Positions 1 to 6,136 of a DNA stretch of 12,548 nucleotides are shown here, piece by piece (position 1 is the first letter of the stretch; each line of letters begins with the position of its first letter). Below the pieces are notes generated by a model. It was not told the origin of the DNA, searched no databases, and saw only the letters and a list, made by a program, of their open reading frames with translations. This stretch comes from an uncultured Bacteroidota bacterium (GTDB taxonomy: Bacteria > Bacteroidota > Bacteroidia > Chitinophagales > S012-47), in assembly GCA_913062655.1 (NCBI GenBank), contig CAJXXO010000048.1, positions 1-12,548 on the forward strand, read 5' to 3'. Both the position numbers and the translations under genes were made by a program.

Positions 1-624
1 CTGGCCATAGCCTGTCAACAGCGTAGTATTCGTATGGTATTCACCTCTACCGATCTCGTATTTGATGGCACACAACCGCCTTACAGCCCGGAGGACCCGA
101 CATGTCCGGTAAGTACCTATGGTCGGCATAAGGTAGCCGCAGAACAGGTCATCCAACAGGTGTATCCGGAAGCCACCATTGCCCGGCTGCCCGTTATGTA
201 CGGCTGGCCGAAAGTTTGGCGAAAGAACCTACTCAGTGCGTTGGTACAACAGTTGGCCGAAGGCAAGACCGCCTATCTGTTTACCGATGAATTTCGCAGT
301 ATCGCCCATGCAGCCGATGTGGCCGAGGGATTGTATCTGGTGGCAAATCATCCAGGCCGGCTATTTCATCTCGGTGGGCCCGCTCCTGTGTCACGATACG
401 CTTTTGGAGAAGCGGTAAGGCAACTGCTCGATATATCGCCAGCGCTCATTGCGGGCCGCCAGCAGGCAGCCGTGGACTTGCCTGCACCGCGACCGAGGGA
501 TGTGACCCTGGATAGTAGTGCGGCAGCAGCAATCGGCTTTCGGCCTGCTGCCATCCCGACAGTTTTACCCAAATTGGCACCTGCTTTGCGGGCATGGTAT
601 GCGCAATGGAGCAACAATGGGTAA
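1..624 (+). CDS. RmlD-like sugar-nucleotide reductase, SDR superfamily (5' end cut by window edge)
   Basis: The frame is open from base 1, so the ATG at 34 is an internal methionine and the true start lies outside the window. The 207 visible codons begin in the middle of a Rossmann-fold domain: STDLVFDG matches the strand carrying the catalytic Ser/Thr in dTDP-4-dehydrorhamnose reductase (RmlD) relatives, and YGRHK about 30 residues later is the YxxxK catalytic pair. The later part, with HLGG and RPRDVTLDSS, matches the substrate-binding half of RmlD-like proteins. Full-length members have about 290 residues, so some 80 N-terminal residues, including the glycine-rich NAD(P) loop, are missing here. 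The family reduces keto groups of nucleotide sugars in the cytoplasm; the exact substrate cannot be read. The gene end overlaps the start of the next gene by 8 nt, suggesting co-transcription. Family is fairly sure; the specific reaction is inference. Confidence 0.85.
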   Translation: MAIACQQRSIRMVFTSTDLVFDGTQPPYSPEDPTCPVSTYGRHKVAAEQVIQQVYPEATIARLPVMYGWPKVWRKNLLSALVQQLAEGKTAYLFTDEFRSIAHAADVAEGLYLVANHPGRLFHLGGPAPVSRYAFGEAVRQLLDISPALIAGRQQAAVDLPAPRPRDVTLDSSAAAAIGFRPAAIPTVLPKLAPALRAWYAQWSNNG

Positions 625-2026
625 CTTAGCGAAACCAATCCTACGCATGCAACTAAGCAGTTTTTTCCTTTTCCTGGCGATCTTTACCAGCCTTTCACTT
701 TCGGCTCAGATAACTGATACGGCCTGGCAGAATTTCAATACCGACAACTCTGCCCTACCCGATAATTTTGTCTCTGATATTGAAGTGACCGATGATGGCA
801 CCGTATGGGTAGCCACATGGGGTGGAGGGTTGGTTAAAATCAACAATGACCAGTGGACCGTATACAATGCCGATAACTCCGGCTTGCCCAGTAACCTCAT
901 CAATCACATGTCTTTCGACCGAAACGGAGTACTATGGCTCGCCACGGATGGTGACATCACCCGGTTTGACGGGGTCAACTGGAAGGTAATTCGCTTACCC
1001 GCCAAGGAGAATATTGCCCTCACTATTGAGGCCGATCCACAGGGCCGTATTTGGGTAGGCACCTACGATCAGGGTCTCTACCGGTACGATGGTCGTCATC
1101 TGAAGAAAATGTGGGGCGGTTACAAGTCGATGGATTATGGAGTAAACGACATCCTCTTCGACCGGGAGGGAAACGCCTGGTTAGCCACACGCATAGGCCT
1201 GTTGCAATACAAAGAAGAAAACTGGACGCTGTACGATACCACCCATCCCGAGCTGACCGCCAATGTGTATTACCAACTATCGATGGACTCCAAGGGCCAT
1301 GTATGGGCGGCCACCTATCCGCCTGGCAACTACGCCCGATGGGATGGTGATGATTGGGCTATGTTTCAAGAGCCACGGCCTTCAGCTACAGCGGACAAGG
1401 ACTTTCCCGGCAACTATATCTACGCGATGTACATCACCGATGGAGACGAGATTCTCGGAGGCAGTCAATATCACGGTGCCTTAGCCCTGTTTGACGGGGA
1501 TGATATGGAGGAGATAGCTACCCCACTATCCCCAAAAGATATGGGGGTTTCGTCCCTCGAGATGGATAAAGAGGGCAACATTTGGGTGGGCAGTTGGAAG
1601 AGAGGCTTCTTTTTCCTGAAAAATCCCGAGCAACAGGTCAGTGCAGCATTAATCGACTCCTTCTCGCAAGAGTTGTTTTTAGATCGAAAAATCAAAAAGC
1701 AACGCGACCTGACGGTGAATTCCCCAAAGGTAGAGCTATGGGTCTACGACAACCGGAAGGTAGATGGAGATACGGTATCCGTAAGTCTTAATGGTGAGTG
1801 GGTGATCCGGGATCAACTCATCACGCAGGAACCCATTAAGGTAGATATTCGACTGAAGCGTGACTTTGACAATCACATCATTCTGTATGCAGAAAACCTG
1901 GGTCGCAGACCGCCCAATACGGCTGCTATTGCCATCGTAGATAAGTCGAAGGAACACCGCTTCACATTGCGCTCTGACCTGGAGAAGTCAGGCACAGTTA
2001 TCGTGCGCTACGAGCCGGAGCCGTAG
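617..2026 (+). CDS. Secreted seven-bladed beta-propeller protein (Reg_prop repeats) with C-terminal Bacteroidota accessory domain
   Basis: I chose the ATG at 617 because GGAG lies 5 nt upstream (608-611) and because it gives a proper signal peptide: Lys6 and Arg10, a hydrophobic stretch from 13 to 28, and likely cleavage after Ala30. The in-frame ATG at 647 would lose the basic residues, and the one at 518 lies deep inside the previous gene. After the signal come seven repeats of the form D-x-x-G-x-x-W-x-x-T/S, for example TDDGTVWVAT, DPQGRIWVGT and DKEGNIWVGS, enough for a complete seven-bladed propeller like the sensor half of hybrid two-component regulators. No transmembrane helix, kinase or DNA-binding domain follows. 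Residues 371-469 form a separate domain with YDNRKVDGDTVSV and AENLGRRPPNTAA, a pattern I recall from many secreted Bacteroidota proteins but cannot name. It lacks a T9SS sorting domain. Probably periplasmic or outer-surface; ligand and role unknown. Confidence 0.85.
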   Translation: MGNLAKPILRMQLSSFFLFLAIFTSLSLSAQITDTAWQNFNTDNSALPDNFVSDIEVTDDGTVWVATWGGGLVKINNDQWTVYNADNSGLPSNLINHMSFDRNGVLWLATDGDITRFDGVNWKVIRLPAKENIALTIEADPQGRIWVGTYDQGLYRYDGRHLKKMWGGYKSMDYGVNDILFDREGNAWLATRIGLLQYKEENWTLYDTTHPELTANVYYQLSMDSKGHVWAATYPPGNYARWDGDDWAMFQEPRPSATADKDFPGNYIYAMYITDGDEILGGSQYHGALALFDGDDMEEIATPLSPKDMGVSSLEMDKEGNIWVGSWKRGFFFLKNPEQQVSAALIDSFSQELFLDRKIKKQRDLTVNSPKVELWVYDNRKVDGDTVSVSLNGEWVIRDQLITQEPIKVDIRLKRDFDNHIILYAENLGRRPPNTAAIAIVDKSKEHRFTLRSDLEKSGTVIVRYEPEP

Positions 2027-2027
2027 T

Positions 2028-2507
2028 TCAGTCTTGTGACTTCCAGTGGCGGTACACCCGCTCCATTTGTTGCAAATGGGCGTGCAGGTGGTCAATATAC
2101 AGGTCCATCCAGTCATCCAGCGTTATACTATCCCGATCAGGATGTACCACGGCATGGGTCGCCCAGATCTGTTCTGGCAGGGTACGCATCAACTGTGCAT
2201 TCGCCTTGCGAATCAGGCGGATCAAGGCCAGGGCATCATCGGCTGATTGTGCATGGTAGTCGATCTCACTGGCCCAGGTATCCGGGTCGTGATGATTAAG
2301 GGTACTGCCATTCTCTGCCACCAGTTTACGTAAGCGCATGTAGCTACTTACCTCACTATCAGCCAGGTGCAGGATGATCTCGTGAATGCTCCAACTGTTC
2401 TCAGCCGGCTTGTATCGCCACATTTGCAGTGGGTATTTCCGCAAGGTTTCGTCCAGCACCGCAGCACCTTCTGCATAGCGATTGATTTGTTCCGTTCGTA
2501 ATCCCAT
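2028..2507 (-). CDS. DinB/YfiT-superfamily four-helix protein, putative metal-dependent enzyme
   Basis: The 159-residue product matches the DinB/YfiT fold: a four-helix bundle holding one metal ion with three histidines. His47 sits in HEIILHLADSE, the conserved helix-2 site after the typical NSWSIHEI sequence, and His140 and His144 sit in the last helix (DHLHAHLQQ), giving the usual H...HxxxH triad. Length is normal for the family. Family members include thiol transferases that use bacillithiol or mycothiol and many proteins of unknown reaction; DinB of Bacillus is damage-inducible. Nothing here reveals the substrate. The gene lies 8 nt downstream of the lipoprotein gene on the same strand, so the two are probably one transcript. 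Its stop codon is one nucleotide from that of the convergent propeller gene. No Shine-Dalgarno sequence precedes the ATG. Confidence 0.85.
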   Translation of the reverse strand: MGLRTEQINRYAEGAAVLDETLRKYPLQMWRYKPAENSWSIHEIILHLADSEVSSYMRLRKLVAENGSTLNHHDPDTWASEIDYHAQSADDALALIRLIRKANAQLMRTLPEQIWATHAVVHPDRDSITLDDWMDLYIDHLHAHLQQMERVYRHWKSQD

Positions 2508-2515
2508 CGGTTTGG

Positions 2516-2890
2516 TTATTTATCGCCTAGTTGTACACGCCATCGGCCACGCTCTTTCTTCATATGGAGATGTCGTATTTCCGTACTCCTATTTTCGGTG
2601 TATTGCACCACTGCGTGATCATCGTCTACCATCTCATACCCCTTTATCCGGTATTCATTCCCTGCTTGCAGGTGGGGTTTCAACTCTTCAAACAAGCCAA
2701 AAGAGCTCACCGCCACATAATCTTGCGCTTGTTCCCAGTCACCTTCCTCCAGGGCGGCAAAATACTTTTTGGCCACTCCTGTCGGTTTGCCTGCTCCGCA
2801 TCCCACCAGCAGGAAAAAGGAAGCCATCCAAACGAAAACCGTCACCACACGGTTATACCCTCTGATTGTAAAGCCCATTCTGTCCCGCAT
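2516..2890 (-). CDS. Small lipoprotein, DUF4878/NTF2-like
   Basis: This 124-residue protein starts with a basic segment and a hydrophobic stretch at residues 15-29, ending in the lipobox LVGC with Cys31 as the lipidated residue, so it should be anchored in the inner or outer membrane. The mature part begins PTGVAKKYFAALEEGDWEQA, typical of DUF4878-like lipoproteins (a small NTF2-like alpha+beta fold in which a first helix is followed by a curved sheet), and ends with basic strands KKERGRWRVQLGDK. No catalytic residues can be assigned. The start may be residue 1 (AAAGG ends 4 nt upstream) or Met5 (GGGA 4 nt upstream); both leave a workable signal peptide. It heads a two-gene unit with the DinB-like gene 8 nt downstream and diverges from the NUDIX gene across only 28 bp. 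Confidence 0.8.
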   Translation of the reverse strand: MRDRMGFTIRGYNRVVTVFVWMASFFLLVGCGAGKPTGVAKKYFAALEEGDWEQAQDYVAVSSFGLFEELKPHLQAGNEYRIKGYEMVDDDHAVVQYTENRSTEIRHLHMKKERGRWRVQLGDK

Positions 2891-2907
2891 ACCACCTTTA
2901 AATTAGT

Positions 2908-2915
2908 CAAAATTA
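2908..2915 (-). promoter_or_regulatory. Candidate Bacteroidota -7 element for the lipoprotein gene
   Basis: On the minus strand this reads TAATTTTG, an exact match to the Bacteroidota -7 consensus TAnnTTTG. It ends 17 nt before the lipoprotein ATG, which would give a very short leader. I see no TTTG -33 element at the right distance; the nearest TTG lies about 30 nt upstream, inside the NUDIX gene. The match is short and could be chance. Confidence 0.4.
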
Positions 2916-2918
2916 AGC

Positions 2919-3551
2919 ATGTCTTCCTTCGAAATGATGGTGGATCAACTTTCTGCAAAATTATCTGACCCCTTACCGGGTCCAGAGGTGCAGTATGCCA
3001 TGGCGCCCCAAATGCGACTGCCGAAGGAAACCTACCTGCAGCGCGACCCCAATCCGCGTGAAAGTGCGGTAATGATATTGCTCTACCCGCACGGCATCGA
3101 ACCTCACCTGGTATTAATCGAAAGACCGACTTACCCGGGAGCCCACAGCGGGCAGGTCAGCTTTCCGGGTGGCCGGGTGGAAGAAGAGGATGACACCCTC
3201 AGGGAGACCGCGCTCAGAGAGACGGAGGAAGAAGTCGGGGTAAAACAGGAGGCCATACAAGTATTAGGTGAACTCACAGACCTATACATTCCGGCCAGTC
3301 GGTTTATGGTCTATCCCTATGTGGGCTATGTGGCTGAGCGCCCGGTATTTGTGCCGGAGGAGAAAGAAGTAGCGGCTATTTTGGAAGTACCGGTGAAGTA
3401 TCTGCTACAGCCCCACGTGCGCAAATCCACCAAGATGAAGTTGTTTAACAACCAATTCGTAACCACTCCTTATTTCGATGTACAGGGACGAATAGTATGG
3501 GGGGCCACCGCCATGATGCTGAATGAGTTTCTACATATCACGAATGCTTGA
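2919..3551 (+). CDS. NUDIX hydrolase, CoA pyrophosphatase (NudL-like)
   Basis: The 210-residue protein has a NUDIX box at about residues 84-108: GGRVEEEDD followed by RETEEEVGV, with Arg100, Glu101, Glu104 and Glu105 as the expected catalytic and Mg-binding residues. The two glycines sit at the same spacing from the REXXEE core as in E. coli NudL, slightly different from the general NUDIX pattern. Just before it, LIERPTYPGAHSGQVSFPGG matches the extra motif of CoA-type NUDIX enzymes (LxxRxxxLxxHxGxVxFPGG). Such enzymes cut CoA and its thioesters at the pyrophosphate to give 3',5'-ADP and phosphopantetheine. It is cytoplasmic, with no signal peptide. The start at 2919 leaves only 28 bp to the divergent lipoprotein gene. 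The 3' end overlaps the convergent Smr gene by 14 nt. Substrate assignment rests on the motif only. Confidence 0.88.
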   Translation: MSSFEMMVDQLSAKLSDPLPGPEVQYAMAPQMRLPKETYLQRDPNPRESAVMILLYPHGIEPHLVLIERPTYPGAHSGQVSFPGGRVEEEDDTLRETALRETEEEVGVKQEAIQVLGELTDLYIPASRFMVYPYVGYVAERPVFVPEEKEVAAILEVPVKYLLQPHVRKSTKMKLFNNQFVTTPYFDVQGRIVWGATAMMLNEFLHITNA

Positions 3552-3795
3552 ACCGGACGAATAGCCTACCCCAATTCTTGCTGTCTTTGTCAACGCGGTG
3601 ATACTGTTGCTTAATGTGCTTTTGTTGCAGAAATCGGAGCACCCGCTTCTTGAGTTGGCCACTACCCTTGCCGGGAATGATCTCTATCAACTTGATACGG
3701 TTTTCTATGGCCTCATCAATCGCCTCCTGCAACGCCTGGTCAATCGCTTTGCTGTTGTTGTACACATCGTGTAAGTCTACTTTCAGTTTGGACAT
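3538..3795 (-). CDS. Stand-alone Smr-domain protein
   Basis: At 85 residues this is little more than one Smr domain, the small MutS-related domain found at the C terminus of MutS2. It starts with VDLHD (residues 6-10; the family motif is LDLHG, with His9 the conserved residue), followed by a helix, the strand LIEIIPGKGSG (the GxGxG turn at residues 42-46, usually preceded by HG but here by Pro41), and a C-terminal segment ending in a short strand. Smr domains nick or bind DNA or RNA; stand-alone versions act in the cytoplasm, some on RNA. The changed LDLHG glycine (Asp10) and missing second histidine make nuclease activity uncertain. The last 14 nt overlap the NUDIX gene on the other strand, and the start faces the toxin-antitoxin module across 98 bp. 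Confidence 0.85.
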   Translation of the reverse strand: MSKLKVDLHDVYNNSKAIDQALQEAIDEAIENRIKLIEIIPGKGSGQLKKRVLRFLQQKHIKQQYHRVDKDSKNWGRLFVRFKHS

Positions 3796-3893
3796 AGGGT
3801 GAAGGTAAAGCGCAGAATGTTCATTATACTAACAGCCAGGAATGGGAACCCAATTGATCATTAAGATTGTATATTTAGAACAAACTTGTCAAT

Positions 3894-4109
3894 ATGGATT
3901 TTGCACAGTTAAATAGAGCCGACAAGAAAAAATTACTTGAGCAGTTTTTACAAGAAGAGCCTTCACTCCTTAAGGATGTATTACTTGAAATATTGCAAGA
4001 ACAAGACATAATGCCATCACAAGAATACTTGGAAAGACAGAAAAAACTGGAAGCTATTATAGAAGGTACTTTCGATAAATACGAGGAAGTTTTTAAACGT
4101 CTTGCATAG
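3894..4109 (+). CDS. Putative antitoxin of the Doc toxin (unrecognised family)
   Basis: This 71-residue protein is rich in Lys, Glu and Leu and looks wholly helical: LNRADKKKLLEQFLQ, then LLKDVLLEILQEQD, then a last amphipathic helix ending FDKYEEVFKRLA. I see no Phd/YefM fold, ribbon-helix-helix or helix-turn-helix. The assignment rests on position: it directly precedes the Doc gene, its TAG stop shares a base with the GTG start of the toxin, and the small-antitoxin-first order is the normal one for type II modules. The C-terminal helix would be the likely toxin-binding part, as in Phd. Base composition is far from its neighbours: 60 of 180 bases between 3901 and 4080 are G or C (33 percent), against 54 percent in a 180-base sample of recA. 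That suggests acquisition by transfer. If it does not bind DNA, autoregulation must work differently from phd-doc. Confidence 0.65.
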   Translation: MDFAQLNRADKKKLLEQFLQEEPSLLKDVLLEILQEQDIMPSQEYLERQKKLEAIIEGTFDKYEEVFKRLA

Positions 4110-4546
4110 TGCCCATACTGCTTACCAAAGAAGATATAATACTAATAAACCAACGCACCATAGCAAGGCATGGAGGAAATTTTGTGCCGCCATTCAATCT
4201 GTTGAACCCATCTTCCCTCGACTATTTGGTTGAAGCTGTTAACGCCTCCTTATTTGGTCAGCCTATGTATCCTTCGCTGAGCGATAAAGCTGCATATTAT
4301 ATGCATAGCATTATTGCAAATCATGTCTTTCAGGATGGGAATAAAAGAACCGGATTGGGCGCTGCTCTCGTTTTTTTGTCCTTGAATGAGGTCTCACTTA
4401 AGGATGATCCTGATGGAGAAAAACCCAAAGCACAATTTCCCCATAAATCATTGTTTGACATGACGATGGAAGTAGCTTCATCAAAAATGGACTTGGAAGA
4501 ATTGAAGGACTGGTTCTCTGAAAACATACAAGACAGCAATCTGTAA
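4109..4546 (+). CDS. doc: Doc-family toxin (death-on-curing, Fic fold)
   Basis: The 145-residue product carries HVFQDGNKR at residues 72-80, which fits the Doc signature HxFx[DN][AG]NKR exactly. Fic AMPylases have a glycine (GNGR) where this has Lys79; in phage P1 Doc that change goes with kinase activity, phosphorylating EF-Tu and stopping translation. The N-terminal part, with INQRTIARHGG, also resembles Doc. It is some 20 residues longer than P1 Doc (126), mostly at the C terminus. Translation must start at GTG 4109, overlapping the TAG stop of the antitoxin as TAGTG, so toxin output is probably coupled to antitoxin translation. G+C is about 44 percent over 4141-4260, intermediate between antitoxin and recA. 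All core catalytic residues are present, so it is likely active. EF-Tu as target is inferred from the family. Confidence 0.9.
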   Translation: MPILLTKEDIILINQRTIARHGGNFVPPFNLLNPSSLDYLVEAVNASLFGQPMYPSLSDKAAYYMHSIIANHVFQDGNKRTGLGAALVFLSLNEVSLKDDPDGEKPKAQFPHKSLFDMTMEVASSKMDLEELKDWFSENIQDSNL

Positions 4547-4580
4547 ATGCTACTATATTTAGCATTTTGTTTGTATTTTT
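4545..4580 (+). terminator. Intrinsic terminator of the toxin-antitoxin operon
   Basis: AAATGCTA (4545-4552) and TAGCATTT (4560-4567) form a perfect 8-bp stem around a 7-nt loop, overlapping the last two bases of the Doc stop codon. It is followed by a T-rich run (4565-4580, broken by three G and one A). The stem is AT-rich and so only moderately stable, but the placement right at the end of doc fits well. Transcription of the following ArsC-like gene would then need its own start or read-through. Confidence 0.7.
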
Positions 4581-4601
4581 AGCCAACATTCTTAGTAAGC
4601 C

Positions 4602-4955
4602 ATGCAAAAAATCTACTTTCTCCAGACCTGTTCTACCTGCCAGCGCATCATGAAAGAGCTGGATCTAAGCGGTTTTGAGCAGCAAGAAATCAAAACCGAA
4701 CCGATCACCGCTGTACAGTTGGAGGAGATGAAAGAGCTGGCCGGCAGCTATGCAGCATTATTCAGCCGAAGGGCGATGAAATACCGGCAGTTGGGCTTGC
4801 ACGAACAAACGTTAACCGAAAACGATTATCGAGACTGGATCCTCAAAGAATACACCTTTTTAAAGCGACCGGTCATCATTATTGACAACGACATTTTTAT
4901 AGGCAGCAGTAAAAAAGTGGTGGCGGCAGCACATGAAAAATTAGCCGGCAGATAG
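4602..4955 (+). CDS. ArsC/Spx-family thioredoxin-fold protein
   Basis: The 117-residue protein has the ArsC/Spx layout: a first strand leading to TCSTCQR with Cys10 and Cys13, a helical middle with SRRAMKYRQLG, and TFLKRPVIIIDND near residue 86-96, with Arg89 before the cis-proline Pro90. Arsenate reductases of this family use the first cysteine and such an arginine to reduce arsenate with glutaredoxin; Spx and MgsR use a CxxC pair as a redox switch on RNA polymerase. Here CxxC is present, but the context has no ars genes, so detoxification is not supported by neighbours. Length is right for either. It sits 55 nt after the doc stop and 89 nt before recA on the same strand. Function within the family is undecided. 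Confidence 0.82.
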   Translation: MQKIYFLQTCSTCQRIMKELDLSGFEQQEIKTEPITAVQLEEMKELAGSYAALFSRRAMKYRQLGLHEQTLTENDYRDWILKEYTFLKRPVIIIDNDIFIGSSKKVVAAAHEKLAGR

Positions 4956-4990
4956 GCTGCGGTGGACCCTTCTACTTTTACACTGACAAG

Positions 4991-5015
4991 ACGACACGAA
5001 CCCTCGAAATGTCGT
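4991..5015. promoter_or_regulatory. Inverted repeat upstream of recA
   Basis: ACGACA (4991-4996) and TGTCGT (5010-5015) are exact inverted copies separated by 13 nt, and inside them CGA (4997-4999) and TCG (5004-5006) repeat the symmetry. It lies 29-53 nt before the recA ATG, and a weak -7-like sequence (TACATTCA, 5015-5022) abuts its right arm. It could be an operator or a leader hairpin. It does not match LexA boxes known to me. A 6-bp pair can arise by chance. Confidence 0.35.
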
Positions 5016-5044
5016 ACATTCATTGACCGCAAAACCTCGGAAAC

Positions 5045-6082
5045 ATGGCAAACGGAAAAGAAGAAAAACTAAAGGCGTTAAAACTTACTACTGACAAGCT
5101 GGAAAAACAGTTTGGCAAAGGTATCATTATGAAACTGGGCGACTCGCCCATCGTGGATGCCCCTACCATCTCTTCCGGTTCTCTGGGCTTGGATATTGCC
5201 CTCGGTGTAGGCGGCTTCCCGCGTGGCCGAATAGTAGAGATCTATGGTCCGGAGTCCTCAGGTAAGACTACCTTGGCCATTCACGCCATAGCAGAAGCAC
5301 AGAAAAAGGGCGGTATCGCGGCTTTTATTGATGCTGAGCATGCCTTTGATAAAACGTACGCTGAAAAGCTGGGGGTAAATACCGAAGAGCTCCTCATCTC
5401 CCAACCGGATGATGGAGAATCGGCCCTCGAAATTGCTGAGCACTTGATCCGCTCAGGCGCACTGGATATCGTAGTAATTGACTCTGTGGCGGCACTTGTA
5501 CCACGTGCGGAACTCGAAGGGGAAATGGGGGAAAGCAAGATGGGGCTGCAGGCTCGCCTGATGTCACAAGCCCTGCGAAAGCTGACCGGTACCATCAATA
5601 AGACAGGCTGTACCTGTATTTTCATCAACCAGCTCCGCGAGAAGATCGGGGTAATGTTCGGAAACCCGGAAACCACCACCGGTGGTAATGCCCTCAAATT
5701 CTACTGCTCAGTTCGCCTGGATATTCGCAGAACCGGACAGATCAAAGAAGGTACCGATGTGATGGGTAACCGGGTGAAAGTGAAGGTGGTAAAGAACAAG
5801 ATGGCACCGCCTTTCCGCATTGCTGAGTTTGACATCATGTATGGCCAGGGCATCTCCAAAGCCGGAGAAGTAATCGACCTGGGTGCCGAACTGGATGTGC
5901 TACAGAAAAGTGGTTCCTGGTATAGCTACGATGGCAATAAACTTGGCCAGGGCCGGGAGAGTGTGAAACAACTACTGCTCGATAACCCGGAGCTGATGGA
6001 TGAAATCGAAGAAAAGGTGAAAGCCAAATATTTTGGTGAACCGGAACCGGCCAAAGAATCCGCTGAACAGGTTGAGAAATAA
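5045..6082 (+). CDS. recA: Recombinase RecA
   Basis: This is a normal-length (345 residues) bacterial RecA, the ATPase that forms filaments on single-stranded DNA, carries out strand exchange and activates LexA-type autoproteolysis where present. Visible hallmarks are the Walker A loop GPESSGKT (residues 68-75), the Walker B strand IVVIDSVAAL, the INQLREKIGVMFGNPETTTGG region containing DNA-binding loop L2, and SVRLDIRR after it. The acidic C-terminal tail (EPEPAKESAEQVEK) is the usual autoinhibitory end. The N-terminal helix with LEKQFGKGIIMKLGD, used for polymer contacts, is intact. The gene stands alone: 89 nt after the ArsC-like gene, with an inverted repeat upstream and its own terminator 24 nt downstream. 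Codon use and composition (about 54 percent G+C) look native. Confidence 0.99.
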   Translation: MANGKEEKLKALKLTTDKLEKQFGKGIIMKLGDSPIVDAPTISSGSLGLDIALGVGGFPRGRIVEIYGPESSGKTTLAIHAIAEAQKKGGIAAFIDAEHAFDKTYAEKLGVNTEELLISQPDDGESALEIAEHLIRSGALDIVVIDSVAALVPRAELEGEMGESKMGLQARLMSQALRKLTGTINKTGCTCIFINQLREKIGVMFGNPETTTGGNALKFYCSVRLDIRRTGQIKEGTDVMGNRVKVKVVKNKMAPPFRIAEFDIMYGQGISKAGEVIDLGAELDVLQKSGSWYSYDGNKLGQGRESVKQLLLDNPELMDEIEEKVKAKYFGEPEPAKESAEQVEK

Positions 6083-6105
6083 AATCCACCTTTAGGATGA
6101 TGATG

Positions 6106-6136
6106 AGGCTGCTCTTATGAGTGGCCTTTTCTTTTT
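6106..6136 (+). terminator. Rho-independent terminator of recA
   Basis: AGGCTGCTC (6106-6114) pairs with GAGTGGCCT (6119-6127) around a TTAT loop, giving a 9-bp stem with two G-U wobbles, followed by TTTTCTTTTT. On the minus strand the two wobbles become A-C mismatches and no T-run follows, so it should work only for recA transcripts. It reaches the stop codon of the convergent gene at 6135-6137. Confidence 0.85.

Noticed and set aside
34..36. ATG as start of the first gene
   Set aside because: The frame is open to base 1 and the residues after it are the middle of the Rossmann domain, so the gene enters the window from outside.
518..616. Upstream extension of the propeller gene
   Set aside because: It runs through the reductase gene in another frame and would bury the signal peptide; ATG 617 has a ribosome site and a proper signal sequence.
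3852..3877. TGATCA palindrome and TATATTTA upstream of the antitoxin gene as operator and promoter
   Set aside because: The palindrome is only 6 bp and does not extend; TATATTTA lacks the final G and a correctly spaced -33, so neither can be supported.
4554..4581. TATATTTA and TATTTTTA as promoter elements for the ArsC-like gene
   Set aside because: The first lies in the loop of the toxin-operon terminator and the second in its T-rich tail; AT-rich chance matches are expected there and no -33 element is seen.
4602..4955. Arsenic-resistance operon
   Set aside because: Only an ArsC/Spx-like gene is present, without arsR, arsB or acr3 neighbours, so resistance is not supported.
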